A stretch of 64,000 nt of DNA. It comes from Ensifer sp. Root278 (lineage in GTDB: Bacteria > Pseudomonadota > Alphaproteobacteria > Rhizobiales > Rhizobiaceae). Positions 43,067 through 51,454 of this stretch are shown here, in pieces; the first letter of the stretch is position 1, and every line of letters begins with the position of its first letter. The stretch is from the NCBI RefSeq assembly GCF_001429285.1, contig NZ_LMJJ01000040.1:35-64034 (forward strand), read 5' to 3'. The position numbers and the translations under genes are program-made. The notes beneath the pieces were generated by a model, which was not told the DNA's origin, made no database searches, and was given only the letters and a program-made list of their open reading frames with translations.

Positions 43067-44500
43067 ATGAGCTTCACCGTCGCCATCGTCGGGCGTCCCA
43101 ATGTCGGCAAGTCCACCTTGTTCAATCGCCTGGTCGGCAAGAAGCTGGCGCTCGTCGACGATACGCCGGGCGTCACCCGCGACCGTCGTCCGGGCGAGGC
43201 AAAGCTGATCGACCTGCGCTTCCGCATCATCGACACGGCCGGTCTCGAGCAATCGGGGCCCGACACGCTGCAGGGTCGCATGTGGGCGCAGACGGAAGCC
43301 GCGATCGACGAGGCGGATCTTTCGCTGTTCCTGGTCGACGCCAAGGGCGGCCTGACGCCGGCCGACGAAACCTTGGCCGAAATGCTGCGCCGGCGCGGCA
43401 AGCCGGTGGTGCTGGTGGCCAATAAGTCCGAGGCGCGCGGCTCCGATGGCGGCTTCTACGATGCGTTTACGCTCGGCCTTGGCGAACCTTGCCCGATCTC
43501 GGCCGAACACGGCCAGGGCATGCTGGACCTGCGCGACGCGATCGTCGCTGCGATCGGCGAAGAGCGGGCCTATCCGCCGGAAGACGACGTGGCCGAGACC
43601 GATATCGATCTGCGCCCGACGTTCAAAGACGAAGAGGGCGAAGAGGAAGAGGCGGAGACAGCCTATGACGAGACCAAGCCATTGCGCGTGGCGATCGTCG
43701 GTCGTCCGAACGCCGGCAAGTCGACGCTGATCAACCGCTTCCTCGGCGAAGACCGACTTTTGACCGGGCCGGAAGCCGGCATCACCCGCGATTCCATCTC
43801 GGTCGAATGGGACTGGCGCGGCCGTACCATCAAGATGTTCGACACCGCCGGCATGCGCCGCAAGGCGAAGGTGCAGGAGAAGCTGGAGAAGCTCTCGGTC
43901 GCCGACGCGCTGCGCGCGATCCGTTTTGCCGAAACGGTCGTCATCGTCTTCGACGCGACCATTCCCTTCGAGAAGCAGGATCTGCAGATCGTCGATCTCG
44001 TCTTGCGTGAGGGCCGCGCGGCGGTGCTCGCCTTCAACAAGTGGGATCTGGTCGAGGACTGGCAGGCGGTGCTCGCCGACCTCCGCGAAAAGACCGAGCG
44101 GCTCCTGCCGCAGGCCCGCGGCATCCGTGCCGTGCCGATTTCCGGCCACACCGGTTACGGTCTCGACCGACTGATGCAGGCCATCATCGAAACGGACAAG
44201 ACCTGGAACCGCCGCATCTCCACCGCGCGGCTCAACCGCTGGCTGGAATCGCAGACGGTTCAGCATCCGCCACCGGCCGTGTCCGGTCGCCGCCTGAAGC
44301 TCAAATACATGACCCAGGTGAAGGCCCGCCCGCCGGGCTTCATGATCTCCTGCACGCGTCCCGACGCGCTGCCGGAATCCTACGTGCGCTACCTGATCAA
44401 CGGCCTGCGCAACGATTTCGACCTGCCGGGCGTGCCGATCCGCATGCATTTCCGCGCGGGCGACAACCCTTACGAATCCAAGGCGAAGAAGCGTCGATAG
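43067..44500 (+). CDS. der: ribosome-associated GTPase Der (EngA)
   Basis: A 477-residue essential GTPase with two consecutive G domains and a KH-like C-terminus, acting in 50S ribosome assembly. Domain 1 has GRPNVGKS (residues 8-15), DTPGVTRD and DTAGLEQ. Domain 2 has GRPNAGKS (about 212-219), [11 protein letters not shown] and NKWDLVED. The linker is acidic ([11 protein letters not shown]). The first domain's NKxD motif reads NKSE, a usual variant in this group. It ends in a Lys/Arg-rich tail (ESKAKKRR). Confidence 0.96.
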   Translation: MSFTVAIVGRPNVGKSTLFNRLVGKKLALVDDTPGVTRDRRPGEAKLIDLRFRIIDTAGLEQSGPDTLQGRMWAQTEAAIDEADLSLFLVDAKGGLTPADETLAEMLRRRGKPVVLVANKSEARGSDGGFYDAFTLGLGEPCPISAEHGQGMLDLRDAIVAAIGEERAYPPEDDVAETDIDLRPTFKDEEGEEEEAETAYDETKPLRVAIVGRPNAGKSTLINRFLGEDRLLTGPEAGITRDSISVEWDWRGRTIKMFDTAGMRRKAKVQEKLEKLSVADALRAIRFAETVVIVFDATIPFEKQDLQIVDLVLREGRAAVLAFNKWDLVEDWQAVLADLREKTERLLPQARGIRAVPISGHTGYGLDRLMQAIIETDKTWNRRISTARLNRWLESQTVQHPPPAVSGRRLKLKYMTQVKARPPGFMISCTRPDALPESYVRYLINGLRNDFDLPGVPIRMHFRAGDNPYESKAKKRR

Positions 44501-44555
44501 GCGCTTCCCAGACTGCTACAAACCTTGAAGATGGTTTTCTGGCGATAGCGCGACC

Positions 44556-44687
44556 CCAAGCTCCCCTCGCCCCCGTGGCGGGGATCCAGCGACCCGACGT
44601 CCGTCGGGTCAGAGACCCTTCAGCCCAAGGACTTGAGCGTAAGGACTTGGGCCGGCTAGATACCTGTGACAAGCACAGGAATGACGG
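44556..44687. repeat. dispersed repeat family 2, copy 2
   Basis: Matches 23203-23325 block by block (CCAAGCTCCC, GGCGGGGATCCAGCGACCCG, CAGCCCAAGGACTTG, CCTGTGACAAGCACAGGAAT). It carries an extra internal duplication of AAGGACTTG. It fills most of the gap between the convergent der and kdgK genes. Confidence 0.8.
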
Positions 44688-44788
44688 AGATTTTGGCTGG
44701 CGCAAAGGTTTTTCCGGCAAGCTTACAACAATCAGAAATATCTTAATCAGCAGCCTGAGAAGCGCCGTTAGGCCCTTCCTTCTGCCAC

Positions 44789-45706
44789 CTACGCCACGGG
44801 CAGCTTCTCCCGGGCGACGAGTGCCCCATGATGACCGATGACGCCGGCGGCGACGCTTGCCGCAAAGGCGGCGGCTTCAGCCGGCGTGTCGCCTGCAACA
44901 AGGCGGGCGACGAAGGCGCCATTGAAGCTGTCGCCGGCGCTGGTGGTGTCGACGACGCGTTCGACCGGTGTTGCCGGTACGTGCTCAATCGGCGCATCGC
45001 CGAAGGCGAGCGTCACGCCCTTCTCGCCATCTTTGACGACGACATTGGTGGCGCCAAGGCCCCTGTAACGCGCGATCGTCGCCTCGATGGAGGCGTCGCC
45101 GAAATGCGTGACCTCGTCGTCGAAGCTCGGCATGACGAGGGTTGCGGCGCGGGCGCCATCGGTCAGCGTCCGGCGCATGCGCTCGGCGTCGTCCCAGAGG
45201 CGCGGGCGGATGTTCGGGTCGAAGACCACTTGGCTGCCGGCCGCTTTCGCACGGCGCAGTTCCGACAGCAGCGTTTCGACCGCGTCGGGTGCAAGGATCG
45301 CCAGCGTGATGCCGGAATAGAGGATCAGGTCGGAGCCCTCGATCGCGCTTCTCAGATGATCGGCATCGTCGGCGAGCAGCTTGGCTGCCGAGTGCGAACG
45401 CCAGTAGGAGAAGCTGCGCTCGCCGTCCTTCAGATGGATCATGTAGAGCCCGGCCGAGCGGCTCTCGATCCGGCGCACGGCTGACGTGTCGATCGCCTTT
45501 TCCGCCATGAAGGCCAGCATCTCGTCGGAAACCGTGTCGGTGCCGACCGCGGAGCAATAGCCGACGGTCCAGTCATCAGGCATGAACAGCCGCGCATAAT
45601 AGGCGGCGTTGAAGGTGTCGCCGGCATAACCTTTACGCAGCAGCCCGCCTTCCGCCTGCATGAGCTCGACCATGCACTCCCCGATCGCAAGCATCTTCCC
45701 GGCCAA
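44789..45706 (-). CDS. kdgK: 2-dehydro-3-deoxygluconokinase (PfkB family)
   Basis: A 305-residue PfkB-family sugar kinase. It starts with the family motif LAIGECMVEL, has GGLLRKGYAGDTFNAAYYARL typical of KDG kinases, and ends with the anion-hole/base motif DTTSAGDSFNGAF (SAGD in place of the common GAGD, the catalytic Asp kept). It phosphorylates KDG to KDPG for the Entner-Doudoroff route. The start is TTG at 45706: GGAGG lies 7-8 bases upstream of it, whereas the internal ATG at 45694 would be about 20 bases from that site. Confidence 0.87.
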   Translation of the reverse strand: MAGKMLAIGECMVELMQAEGGLLRKGYAGDTFNAAYYARLFMPDDWTVGYCSAVGTDTVSDEMLAFMAEKAIDTSAVRRIESRSAGLYMIHLKDGERSFSYWRSHSAAKLLADDADHLRSAIEGSDLILYSGITLAILAPDAVETLLSELRRAKAAGSQVVFDPNIRPRLWDDAERMRRTLTDGARAATLVMPSFDDEVTHFGDASIEATIARYRGLGATNVVVKDGEKGVTLAFGDAPIEHVPATPVERVVDTTSAGDSFNGAFVARLVAGDTPAEAAAFAASVAAGVIGHHGALVAREKLPVA

Positions 45707-45903
45707 CGACTTTCCTCCTCACAAGATTTCGCCTGAGACGGGATAAGGGGCTCAGCCGATCTCGGCAAGAGATTGTTTCTGGTGAAGGGCTCGCGGCGGA
45801 CCGAGAGGAAGGAACGGCGTTTACTCCCGCGCCGGGCGGCGATACACCTTGGTTCCTCATCATCCCGCTCTGGCGTGGAGCATCGGTCTTCAAGGGGCAT
45901 TTC

Positions 45904-47538
45904 ATGACGTCTCGGCAGGCATCGAATGACGATTGGTGGCGCGGCGCGGTGATCTACCAGGTCTATCCGCGCTCCTTTCAGGACACCGACGGCGACGGCA
46001 TCGGTGATCTCAAGGGCGTTACCCGGCGGCTGCCGCATATCGCCTCGCTTGGCGTCGACGCGATCTGGCTGTCGCCGTTCTTCACTTCGCCACAGGCCGA
46101 CATGGGCTATGACGTATCGGACTACTGCGACGTTGATCCGATGTTCGGCACGCTCTCGGATTTCGACGAGATGCTTGGTGAGGCCCACCGTCTCGGCCTC
46201 AAGGTGATCATCGACCAGGTGATTTCCCACACCTCCGATCGCCACCCCTGGTTCGCTGAGAGCCGCTCGAGCCGGACGAACGGGAAAGCCGACTGGTATG
46301 TCTGGGCCGATCCGAAGCCGGATGGCACTGCGCCCAACAACTGGCTGTCGATCTTCGGCGGCCCCGCCTGGGAGTGGGACGGGGTGCGCAAGCAGTACTA
46401 CATGCACAATTTCCTCGGCTCGCAGCCGGACCTCAACTTCCACAATCCGGCGGTACAGGACGCGGTGCTCGATGCCGCCCGCTTCTGGCTCGATCGCGGC
46501 GTCGACGGGTTCCGCCTCGACACGGTGAACTTCTATTTTCACGACCGGTATCTGCGCGACAACCCGCCGCTCGTTCCCGATCCGGACGCCACCAGCAACG
46601 ACGCTCCCGACGTCAACCCCTATGGCATGCAGGACCATCTCTACGACAAGAGCCAGCCGGAAAACATCGCTTTCCTGAGGCGGTTCCGGGCGCTGCTCGA
46701 CCGCTACGAGGGCCGCATGACGGTCGGCGAGGTGGGCGACGGCGCCCGCTCGTTGAAGACCGTGGCTGCCTATACCGGCGGCGGCGACAAGCTCAACATG
46801 TGCTACACCTTCGACCTGCTCGGTCCGGACTTCACCGCGGCCCATATCCGCCGCTGCGTCGAGAATTTCCAGAAGGCCGTCACCGACGGCTGGGTCTGCT
46901 GGGCTTTCTCCAACCACGACGTGACGCGCCACGTCAGCCGCTTCGCTCGGAACGAAGCAGAGCGGGAGAGGGTGGCGCGGCTCGCCATCACGCTGCTTTC
47001 GAGCCTACGCGGGTCGATCTGTCTCTATCAGGGCGAGGAGCTGGGACTTCCGGAGGCGGAACTCGCTTTCGAGGACCTGCGCGACCCCTATGGCATCCGC
47101 TTCTGGCCCTCCTACAAGGGCCGCGATGGCTGCCGGACGCCGATGGTCTGGGAAGAGGCGGCGGCCAATGCCGGCTTTACCGGCGGCAAGCCCTGGCTGC
47201 CGGTTCCGGCTGAACACCGCCGCCTGGCCGTGGATGCCATGGCCGAAGGCGCGGATACGGTGCTTGGCCACTACCGCGCGACGCTCGCCTTCCGCAAATC
47301 GCGACCGGTTCTGCACGATGGCGCGATGCATTTCCTCGATAGCAACAGCGATCTCTTGGCCTTCGTTCGCGAAAAAGATGGCGAGCGCTTGCTCTTCGTC
47401 TTCAATCTCACCCGCGAACCGCAGGCGTTTCTGGTCCCCGCTGTCGTCGAGCCCCTGGATTTGCCCGGATATCCGGCGCGCCTCGGAGCGGGTAGCATCC
47501 AGATTGACGGATTATCGGCCTTCTGCGGGAAGCTCTGA
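45904..47538 (+). CDS. aglA: alpha-glucosidase (GH13)
   Basis: A 544-residue GH13 oligo-alpha-glucosidase. It has IYQVYPRSFQDTDGDGIGDLKG, the conserved region GVDGFRLDTVNF with the nucleophile Asp, the acid Glu in MTVGEVGDGA and WAFSNHDVTRH with the third Asp. It has the size of AglA from the S. meliloti sucrose/trehalose system, but no aglEFGK transporter genes are here. AAGGGG lies upstream of the ATG. Its stop overlaps the start of the acetyltransferase gene (TGATG). Confidence 0.88.
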   Translation: MTSRQASNDDWWRGAVIYQVYPRSFQDTDGDGIGDLKGVTRRLPHIASLGVDAIWLSPFFTSPQADMGYDVSDYCDVDPMFGTLSDFDEMLGEAHRLGLKVIIDQVISHTSDRHPWFAESRSSRTNGKADWYVWADPKPDGTAPNNWLSIFGGPAWEWDGVRKQYYMHNFLGSQPDLNFHNPAVQDAVLDAARFWLDRGVDGFRLDTVNFYFHDRYLRDNPPLVPDPDATSNDAPDVNPYGMQDHLYDKSQPENIAFLRRFRALLDRYEGRMTVGEVGDGARSLKTVAAYTGGGDKLNMCYTFDLLGPDFTAAHIRRCVENFQKAVTDGWVCWAFSNHDVTRHVSRFARNEAERERVARLAITLLSSLRGSICLYQGEELGLPEAELAFEDLRDPYGIRFWPSYKGRDGCRTPMVWEEAAANAGFTGGKPWLPVPAEHRRLAVDAMAEGADTVLGHYRATLAFRKSRPVLHDGAMHFLDSNSDLLAFVREKDGERLLFVFNLTREPQAFLVPAVVEPLDLPGYPARLGAGSIQIDGLSAFCGKL

Positions 47539-48002
47539 TGCGCGTATTGTTGATGGATGGCGAAACCATCGGCCGCTGGGTCGAGATGCGTCTGGCGCTC
47601 TGGCCGGATACGCCGGAAGCGGAGCACCGCGCGGAAGTCGAGTCCTCTCTTGCCGAGACCGATCGCTATGCGTCGTTCCTCTGCGAGGACGAGGCTGGTG
47701 TTGCCGCCGGTTTTGCCGAGGCGTCGATCCGCCGGGACTATGTCAACGGCTGCGAAACCTCGCCCGTGGCCTTTCTCGAAGGGATTTATGTGTTGCCCGG
47801 ATATCGTCGTCGCGGCGTCGCGCGTGCGCTGATCACGGCGGTGGAACGCTGGGCAACATCGCAAGGATGCCAGGAACTCGCTTCCGACACGGCGACCGAC
47901 AATCTCAGGAGCCAGAGCCTGCACATGGCGCTTGGCTTCGAGGAGACGGAGCGGGTCGTCTATTTCCGCAAGGAACTGTCGCCGGCCGTGGCAGACAATT
48001 GA
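47538..48002 (+). CDS. AAC(6')-type aminoglycoside N-acetyltransferase
   Basis: A 154-residue GNAT protein that strongly resembles chromosomal AAC(6')-I enzymes: WVEMRLALWPD, ASIRRDYVNGCETSPVAFLEGIYV, the acetyl-CoA loop GYRRRGVA and ELASDTATDNLRSQSLHMALGFEETERVVYFRKEL. Such enzymes acetylate the 6'-amine of kanamycin/tobramycin-class drugs. It is translationally coupled to the alpha-glucosidase, and its composition matches its neighbours, so it looks like a resident gene rather than a recent import. Actual resistance is not shown by the sequence. Confidence 0.82.
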   Translation: MRVLLMDGETIGRWVEMRLALWPDTPEAEHRAEVESSLAETDRYASFLCEDEAGVAAGFAEASIRRDYVNGCETSPVAFLEGIYVLPGYRRRGVARALITAVERWATSQGCQELASDTATDNLRSQSLHMALGFEETERVVYFRKELSPAVADN

Positions 48003-48026
48003 GGATCCCGCGGGCAGGGATGGAAC

Positions 48027-49724
48027 TCACCCGATCAGCATGAACTTGTCGACATCGACCAGTCCGCGGTCGGAGATTTTCAGGTGCGGGATGACCGGCA
48101 GCGGCAGGAAGGCGAGTTGCAGGAAGGGTTCCTCCAGCGTCGCGCCAAGGGCGAAAGCGGCGTGGCGCAGGTGATGCAGCGTATCGCGGACGGACTCGTA
48201 AGGTTCGAGGCTCATCAGACCCGCGACCGGAAGCGCGATCTCTCCGGTCACCTTGCCGTCCTCGACCACCACGAAGCCGCCCTTGATCTCGCCGAGCCGG
48301 TTGGCGGCGATCGCCATGTCCTCGTCATTGACGCCGACGACGCAGATGTTGTGGCTGTCATGACCGACGGTCGAGGCGATCGCGCCCTTCTTCAGCCCAA
48401 AACCCTGGACGAAACCGTTGGCGTGGTTGCCGTTGACGCCGTGGCGCTCGATCACCGCGACCTTGATGATATCGCGGCCGAGGTCGAGGCCGGTCTGGTT
48501 GCCGACGGCCGGCAGGCGGTAGCGGCGGTGTTCGGTGATGATCTTACCGGGGAGCACGCCGATGACCGACGTATCGCCATCCGAGACGGGGATGCCGAAG
48601 GCACTGGCATGGACATGGCCGGCTTTGACGCTGTCGAGGCCGACGGGCTCAACCGGGTTTCGGGTCGCAAACAGCGCATCGGTGACGCGGCGGCCGCCGG
48701 AAAACACCGTCTCGGCCTTGCAGTTTTCCAATGTGTCGATCACCACGAGATCGGCGCGCCAGCCGGGCGCGACGAGCCCGCGGTCGCGCAGCCCAAAAGC
48801 ACGGGCGGCCGAGATCGAGGCGGTGCGGTAGATCGCCAATGGCTCGACGCCGGCGGCGATCGCGGTGCGGATCATGTGGTCGAGATGGCCCTGTTCGGCA
48901 ATGTCGAGCGGATTGCGGTCATCGGTGCAGAGCGCCAGATGCGGCGACAGGCGCTCGGTGATGATGGGCATCAGCGCGTGCAGATCCTTGGAGACCGAGC
49001 CTTCGCGTACCAGGATGTGCATGCCCTTGCGGATCTTCTCCATCGCCTCCTCAGCCGAGGTGCATTCATGGTCGGTGCGGATGCCGGCGGCGAGGTAGCC
49101 GTTCAGGTCCTTGCCGGACAGCAGCGGCGCGTGGCCGTCGATATGCGCGCCCTGAAAGGCGTCGAGCTTGGCGAGGCAGACCGGGTCCTTGTGCACGACG
49201 CCGGGGAAATTCATGAACTCGGCGAGGCCGATGACTTTTGGATGGTGGCGGAAAGGCAGAAGCCTTTCGATTGGCAGATCGGCGCCCGACGTCTCCAGAT
49301 GTGTCGCCGGCACGCAGGACGAGAGCTGGACGCGGATGTCCATGATCGTTTCGAGCGCCGAATCGAGGAAGAACTGGATGCCTTCGGTACCGAGCACGTT
49401 TGCGATCTCGTGCGGGTCGCAGACGACGGTCGTGATGCCGAGCGGCAGGACGCAGCGGTCGAATTCATGCGGTGTCACGAGCGAAGATTCGATGTGCAAA
49501 TGCGTGTCGATGAAGCCGGGCACGACGATGCGGCCGGAAATGTCGATTTCCTCGCGTCCGTCGTAGTTGCCGAAGGTGCCGACGATGCGGTCACCTGATA
49601 TCGCGATGTCGGAGGCGACGAGTTCGCCGGTCACGAGGTCGAAGAAGCGCCCACCCTTCAACACGATGTCTGCCGGTTCGCGCCCGACGCCCTGATCGAT
49701 GTAACGTTCCAGCGCTTCGGACAT
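48027..49724 (-). CDS. ade: adenine deaminase
   Basis: A 565-residue AdeC-type adenine deaminase (amidohydrolase, dimetal) making hypoxanthine. It has [67 protein letters not shown] and the C-terminal [12 protein letters not shown] and [15 protein letters not shown]. It feeds the purine-degradation enzymes encoded at 20-33 kb. The ATG at 49724 has GGAG upstream; an N-terminal extension to 49832 has no similarity. Confidence 0.92.
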   Translation of the reverse strand: MSEALERYIDQGVGREPADIVLKGGRFFDLVTGELVASDIAISGDRIVGTFGNYDGREEIDISGRIVVPGFIDTHLHIESSLVTPHEFDRCVLPLGITTVVCDPHEIANVLGTEGIQFFLDSALETIMDIRVQLSSCVPATHLETSGADLPIERLLPFRHHPKVIGLAEFMNFPGVVHKDPVCLAKLDAFQGAHIDGHAPLLSGKDLNGYLAAGIRTDHECTSAEEAMEKIRKGMHILVREGSVSKDLHALMPIITERLSPHLALCTDDRNPLDIAEQGHLDHMIRTAIAAGVEPLAIYRTASISAARAFGLRDRGLVAPGWRADLVVIDTLENCKAETVFSGGRRVTDALFATRNPVEPVGLDSVKAGHVHASAFGIPVSDGDTSVIGVLPGKIITEHRRYRLPAVGNQTGLDLGRDIIKVAVIERHGVNGNHANGFVQGFGLKKGAIASTVGHDSHNICVVGVNDEDMAIAANRLGEIKGGFVVVEDGKVTGEIALPVAGLMSLEPYESVRDTLHHLRHAAFALGATLEEPFLQLAFLPLPVIPHLKISDRGLVDVDKFMLIG

Positions 49725-49853
49725 GAGGCAACTCCAGTTTTCTTTGGCGCCCGGTGCGATCGGTGTGATCGCGCCCAGGTTCGATGTGGCAGATAAGAGT
49801 AACCCTTCCCCCGTCGCCGGGGAAAGGGTCAAGATCGTTGGCGGTCAGCCTGC

Positions 49854-51179
49854 TCAGATGTTGCTGTTGAGAACGGCGCGCAGCTTGCCGAAGAGTTCGT
49901 CGATCTGCGCCTTGGTGATGATCAGCGGCGGCGACAGGGCGATGATGTCGCCGGTGGTGCGGATCAAGAGGCCGCTCTCATAGGCCTTGAGGAAAGCCGA
50001 GAAGGCGCGCTTGGTTGGTTCGCCGGCGATCGGCTGCAGTTCGATCGCGCCGATCAGGCCGAGATTGCGGATGTCGATGACATTCGGGCAGTCCTTCAGC
50101 GAGTGCAGGCCCTCTTCCCAGTAAGGGGCGAGTTCGGCGGCGCGGGTGAGCAGGCCTTCTTCCTTGTAGGTGTCGAGCGTGCCAAGCGCGGCGGCGCAGG
50201 CGATCGGGTTGCCGGAATAGGTGTAGCCGTGGAAGAACTCGATCATGTGCTCCGGGCCATTCATGAAGGCATCATGGATCTCGGAGGTGACGAAGACGGC
50301 GCCCATCGGGATGACGCCGTTGGTGAGGCCCTTGGCCGTGGTGATGATGTCGGGCTTGACGTCGAAATACTGCGCGGCAAACGGCGTGCCGAGGCGGCCG
50401 AACCCGGTGATGACTTCATCGAAGATCAACAGGATGCCGTGTTTGGTGCAGATGTCGCGGAGTTTCTGCAGGTAGCCCTTCGGCGGGATCAGCACGCCGG
50501 TGGAGCCGGCCACCGGTTCGACGATGACGGCGGCGATGGTCGAGGCGTCGTGCAGCGTGACGATGCGTTCGAGCTCGGTCGCGAGATCGCCGCCATGTTC
50601 CGGTTCGCCGCGGGTAAAGGCGTTCTGCGCCGGCAGGTGCGTGTGCGGCATGTGGTCGACGCCGGTCAGAAGCGTGCCGAACATCTTGCGGTTGGAGACG
50701 ATGCCGCCGACCGAGATGCCGCCGAAGTTGACGCCGTGATAGCCGCGCTCGCGGCCGATCAGGCGGAAGCGCGAGCCGTCGCCCTTGGCGCGGTGGTAGG
50801 CGAGCGCGACCTTCAGCGCCGTATCGACCGATTCCGAACCGGAGTTGGTATAGAGAACATGGTTCATGCCTTCGGGCGCGATATCCACCAGGCGATTTGC
50901 GAGCTCGAAGGCCTTGGGGTGGCCGAGCTGGAAGGCCGGCGCATAGTCGAGCTCGCCCGCCTGCTCGCGGATCGCCTCGGTGATCTTCGGGCGACAATGG
51001 CCCGCGTTGACGCACCACAGACCTGCCGTTCCGTCCAGAACCGTCCGACCGTCATGGGTCGTGTAGTGCATGTCCTTGGCGCCGACGAACAGGCGCGGTT
51101 CCTTCTTGAACTGCCGGTTCGCGGTGAACGGCATCCAGAAGGCGCGCAGATCGTTCGGGGTGTTGAGACGGTTCGACAT
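49854..51179 (-). CDS. omega-amino acid:pyruvate aminotransferase (class III)
   Basis: A 441-residue PLP enzyme. N-terminal WMPFTANRQFKKEPRLFVGAKDMHY is characteristic of beta-alanine/omega-amino-acid:pyruvate transaminases. It also has NSGSESVDTALK, GYHGVNFGG, EPVAGSTGV, DEVITGFGR and the PLP lysine K283 in TTAKGLTNG. It likely converts beta-alanine (a pyrimidine-degradation product) to malonate semialdehyde. GGAG lies before the ATG, and a 9-bp hairpin lies in its 5' leader. It may be cotranscribed with ade 129 bp downstream. Confidence 0.88.
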   Translation of the reverse strand: MSNRLNTPNDLRAFWMPFTANRQFKKEPRLFVGAKDMHYTTHDGRTVLDGTAGLWCVNAGHCRPKITEAIREQAGELDYAPAFQLGHPKAFELANRLVDIAPEGMNHVLYTNSGSESVDTALKVALAYHRAKGDGSRFRLIGRERGYHGVNFGGISVGGIVSNRKMFGTLLTGVDHMPHTHLPAQNAFTRGEPEHGGDLATELERIVTLHDASTIAAVIVEPVAGSTGVLIPPKGYLQKLRDICTKHGILLIFDEVITGFGRLGTPFAAQYFDVKPDIITTAKGLTNGVIPMGAVFVTSEIHDAFMNGPEHMIEFFHGYTYSGNPIACAAALGTLDTYKEEGLLTRAAELAPYWEEGLHSLKDCPNVIDIRNLGLIGAIELQPIAGEPTKRAFSAFLKAYESGLLIRTTGDIIALSPPLIITKAQIDELFGKLRAVLNSNI

Positions 51180-51205
51180 TGCAGTTCTCCTCGGTCTGTT
51201 CTTCG

Positions 51206-51234
51206 TCAGGCGGCGTCCGCCGCCTGAATTTTTT
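51206..51234 (+). terminator. intrinsic-terminator-shaped hairpin upstream of the aminotransferase
   Basis: TCAGGCGGC and GCCGCCTGA form a perfect 9-bp stem with a 4-base loop, followed on the + strand by ATTTTTT. In that direction it lies in the 5' region of the - strand aminotransferase, where it would stop antisense transcripts heading toward the GH9 gene. On the - strand it folds in the aminotransferase leader, 27 bp before the ATG. Confidence 0.65.
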
Positions 51235-51454
51235 ACCCTTTGGTCAAACTATCAGCGCCCCGGGACGCGTCAAGCCTCGGAAGCCCCGCACAGAGAGCCT
51301 TTGGGGTGGCGAATTTTTGTCTTCTGACTGGAAATTTTCTCTAGCTTAACTTGTTTGCGGCAACGCTGCGTTGCCATGCCTTGCCGGGCCCATGGCCGCC
51401 CGTGAATGGGTATGCGCCCCCCGCGGCCCGGCCTGACCAATCGGGAGCTGGGAC

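Noticed and set aside
47538-48002. Horizontal import of the AAC(6')-like gene as part of a resistance cassette
   Set aside because: No integron site, insertion sequence or composition change is visible, and the gene is coupled to its upstream neighbour.
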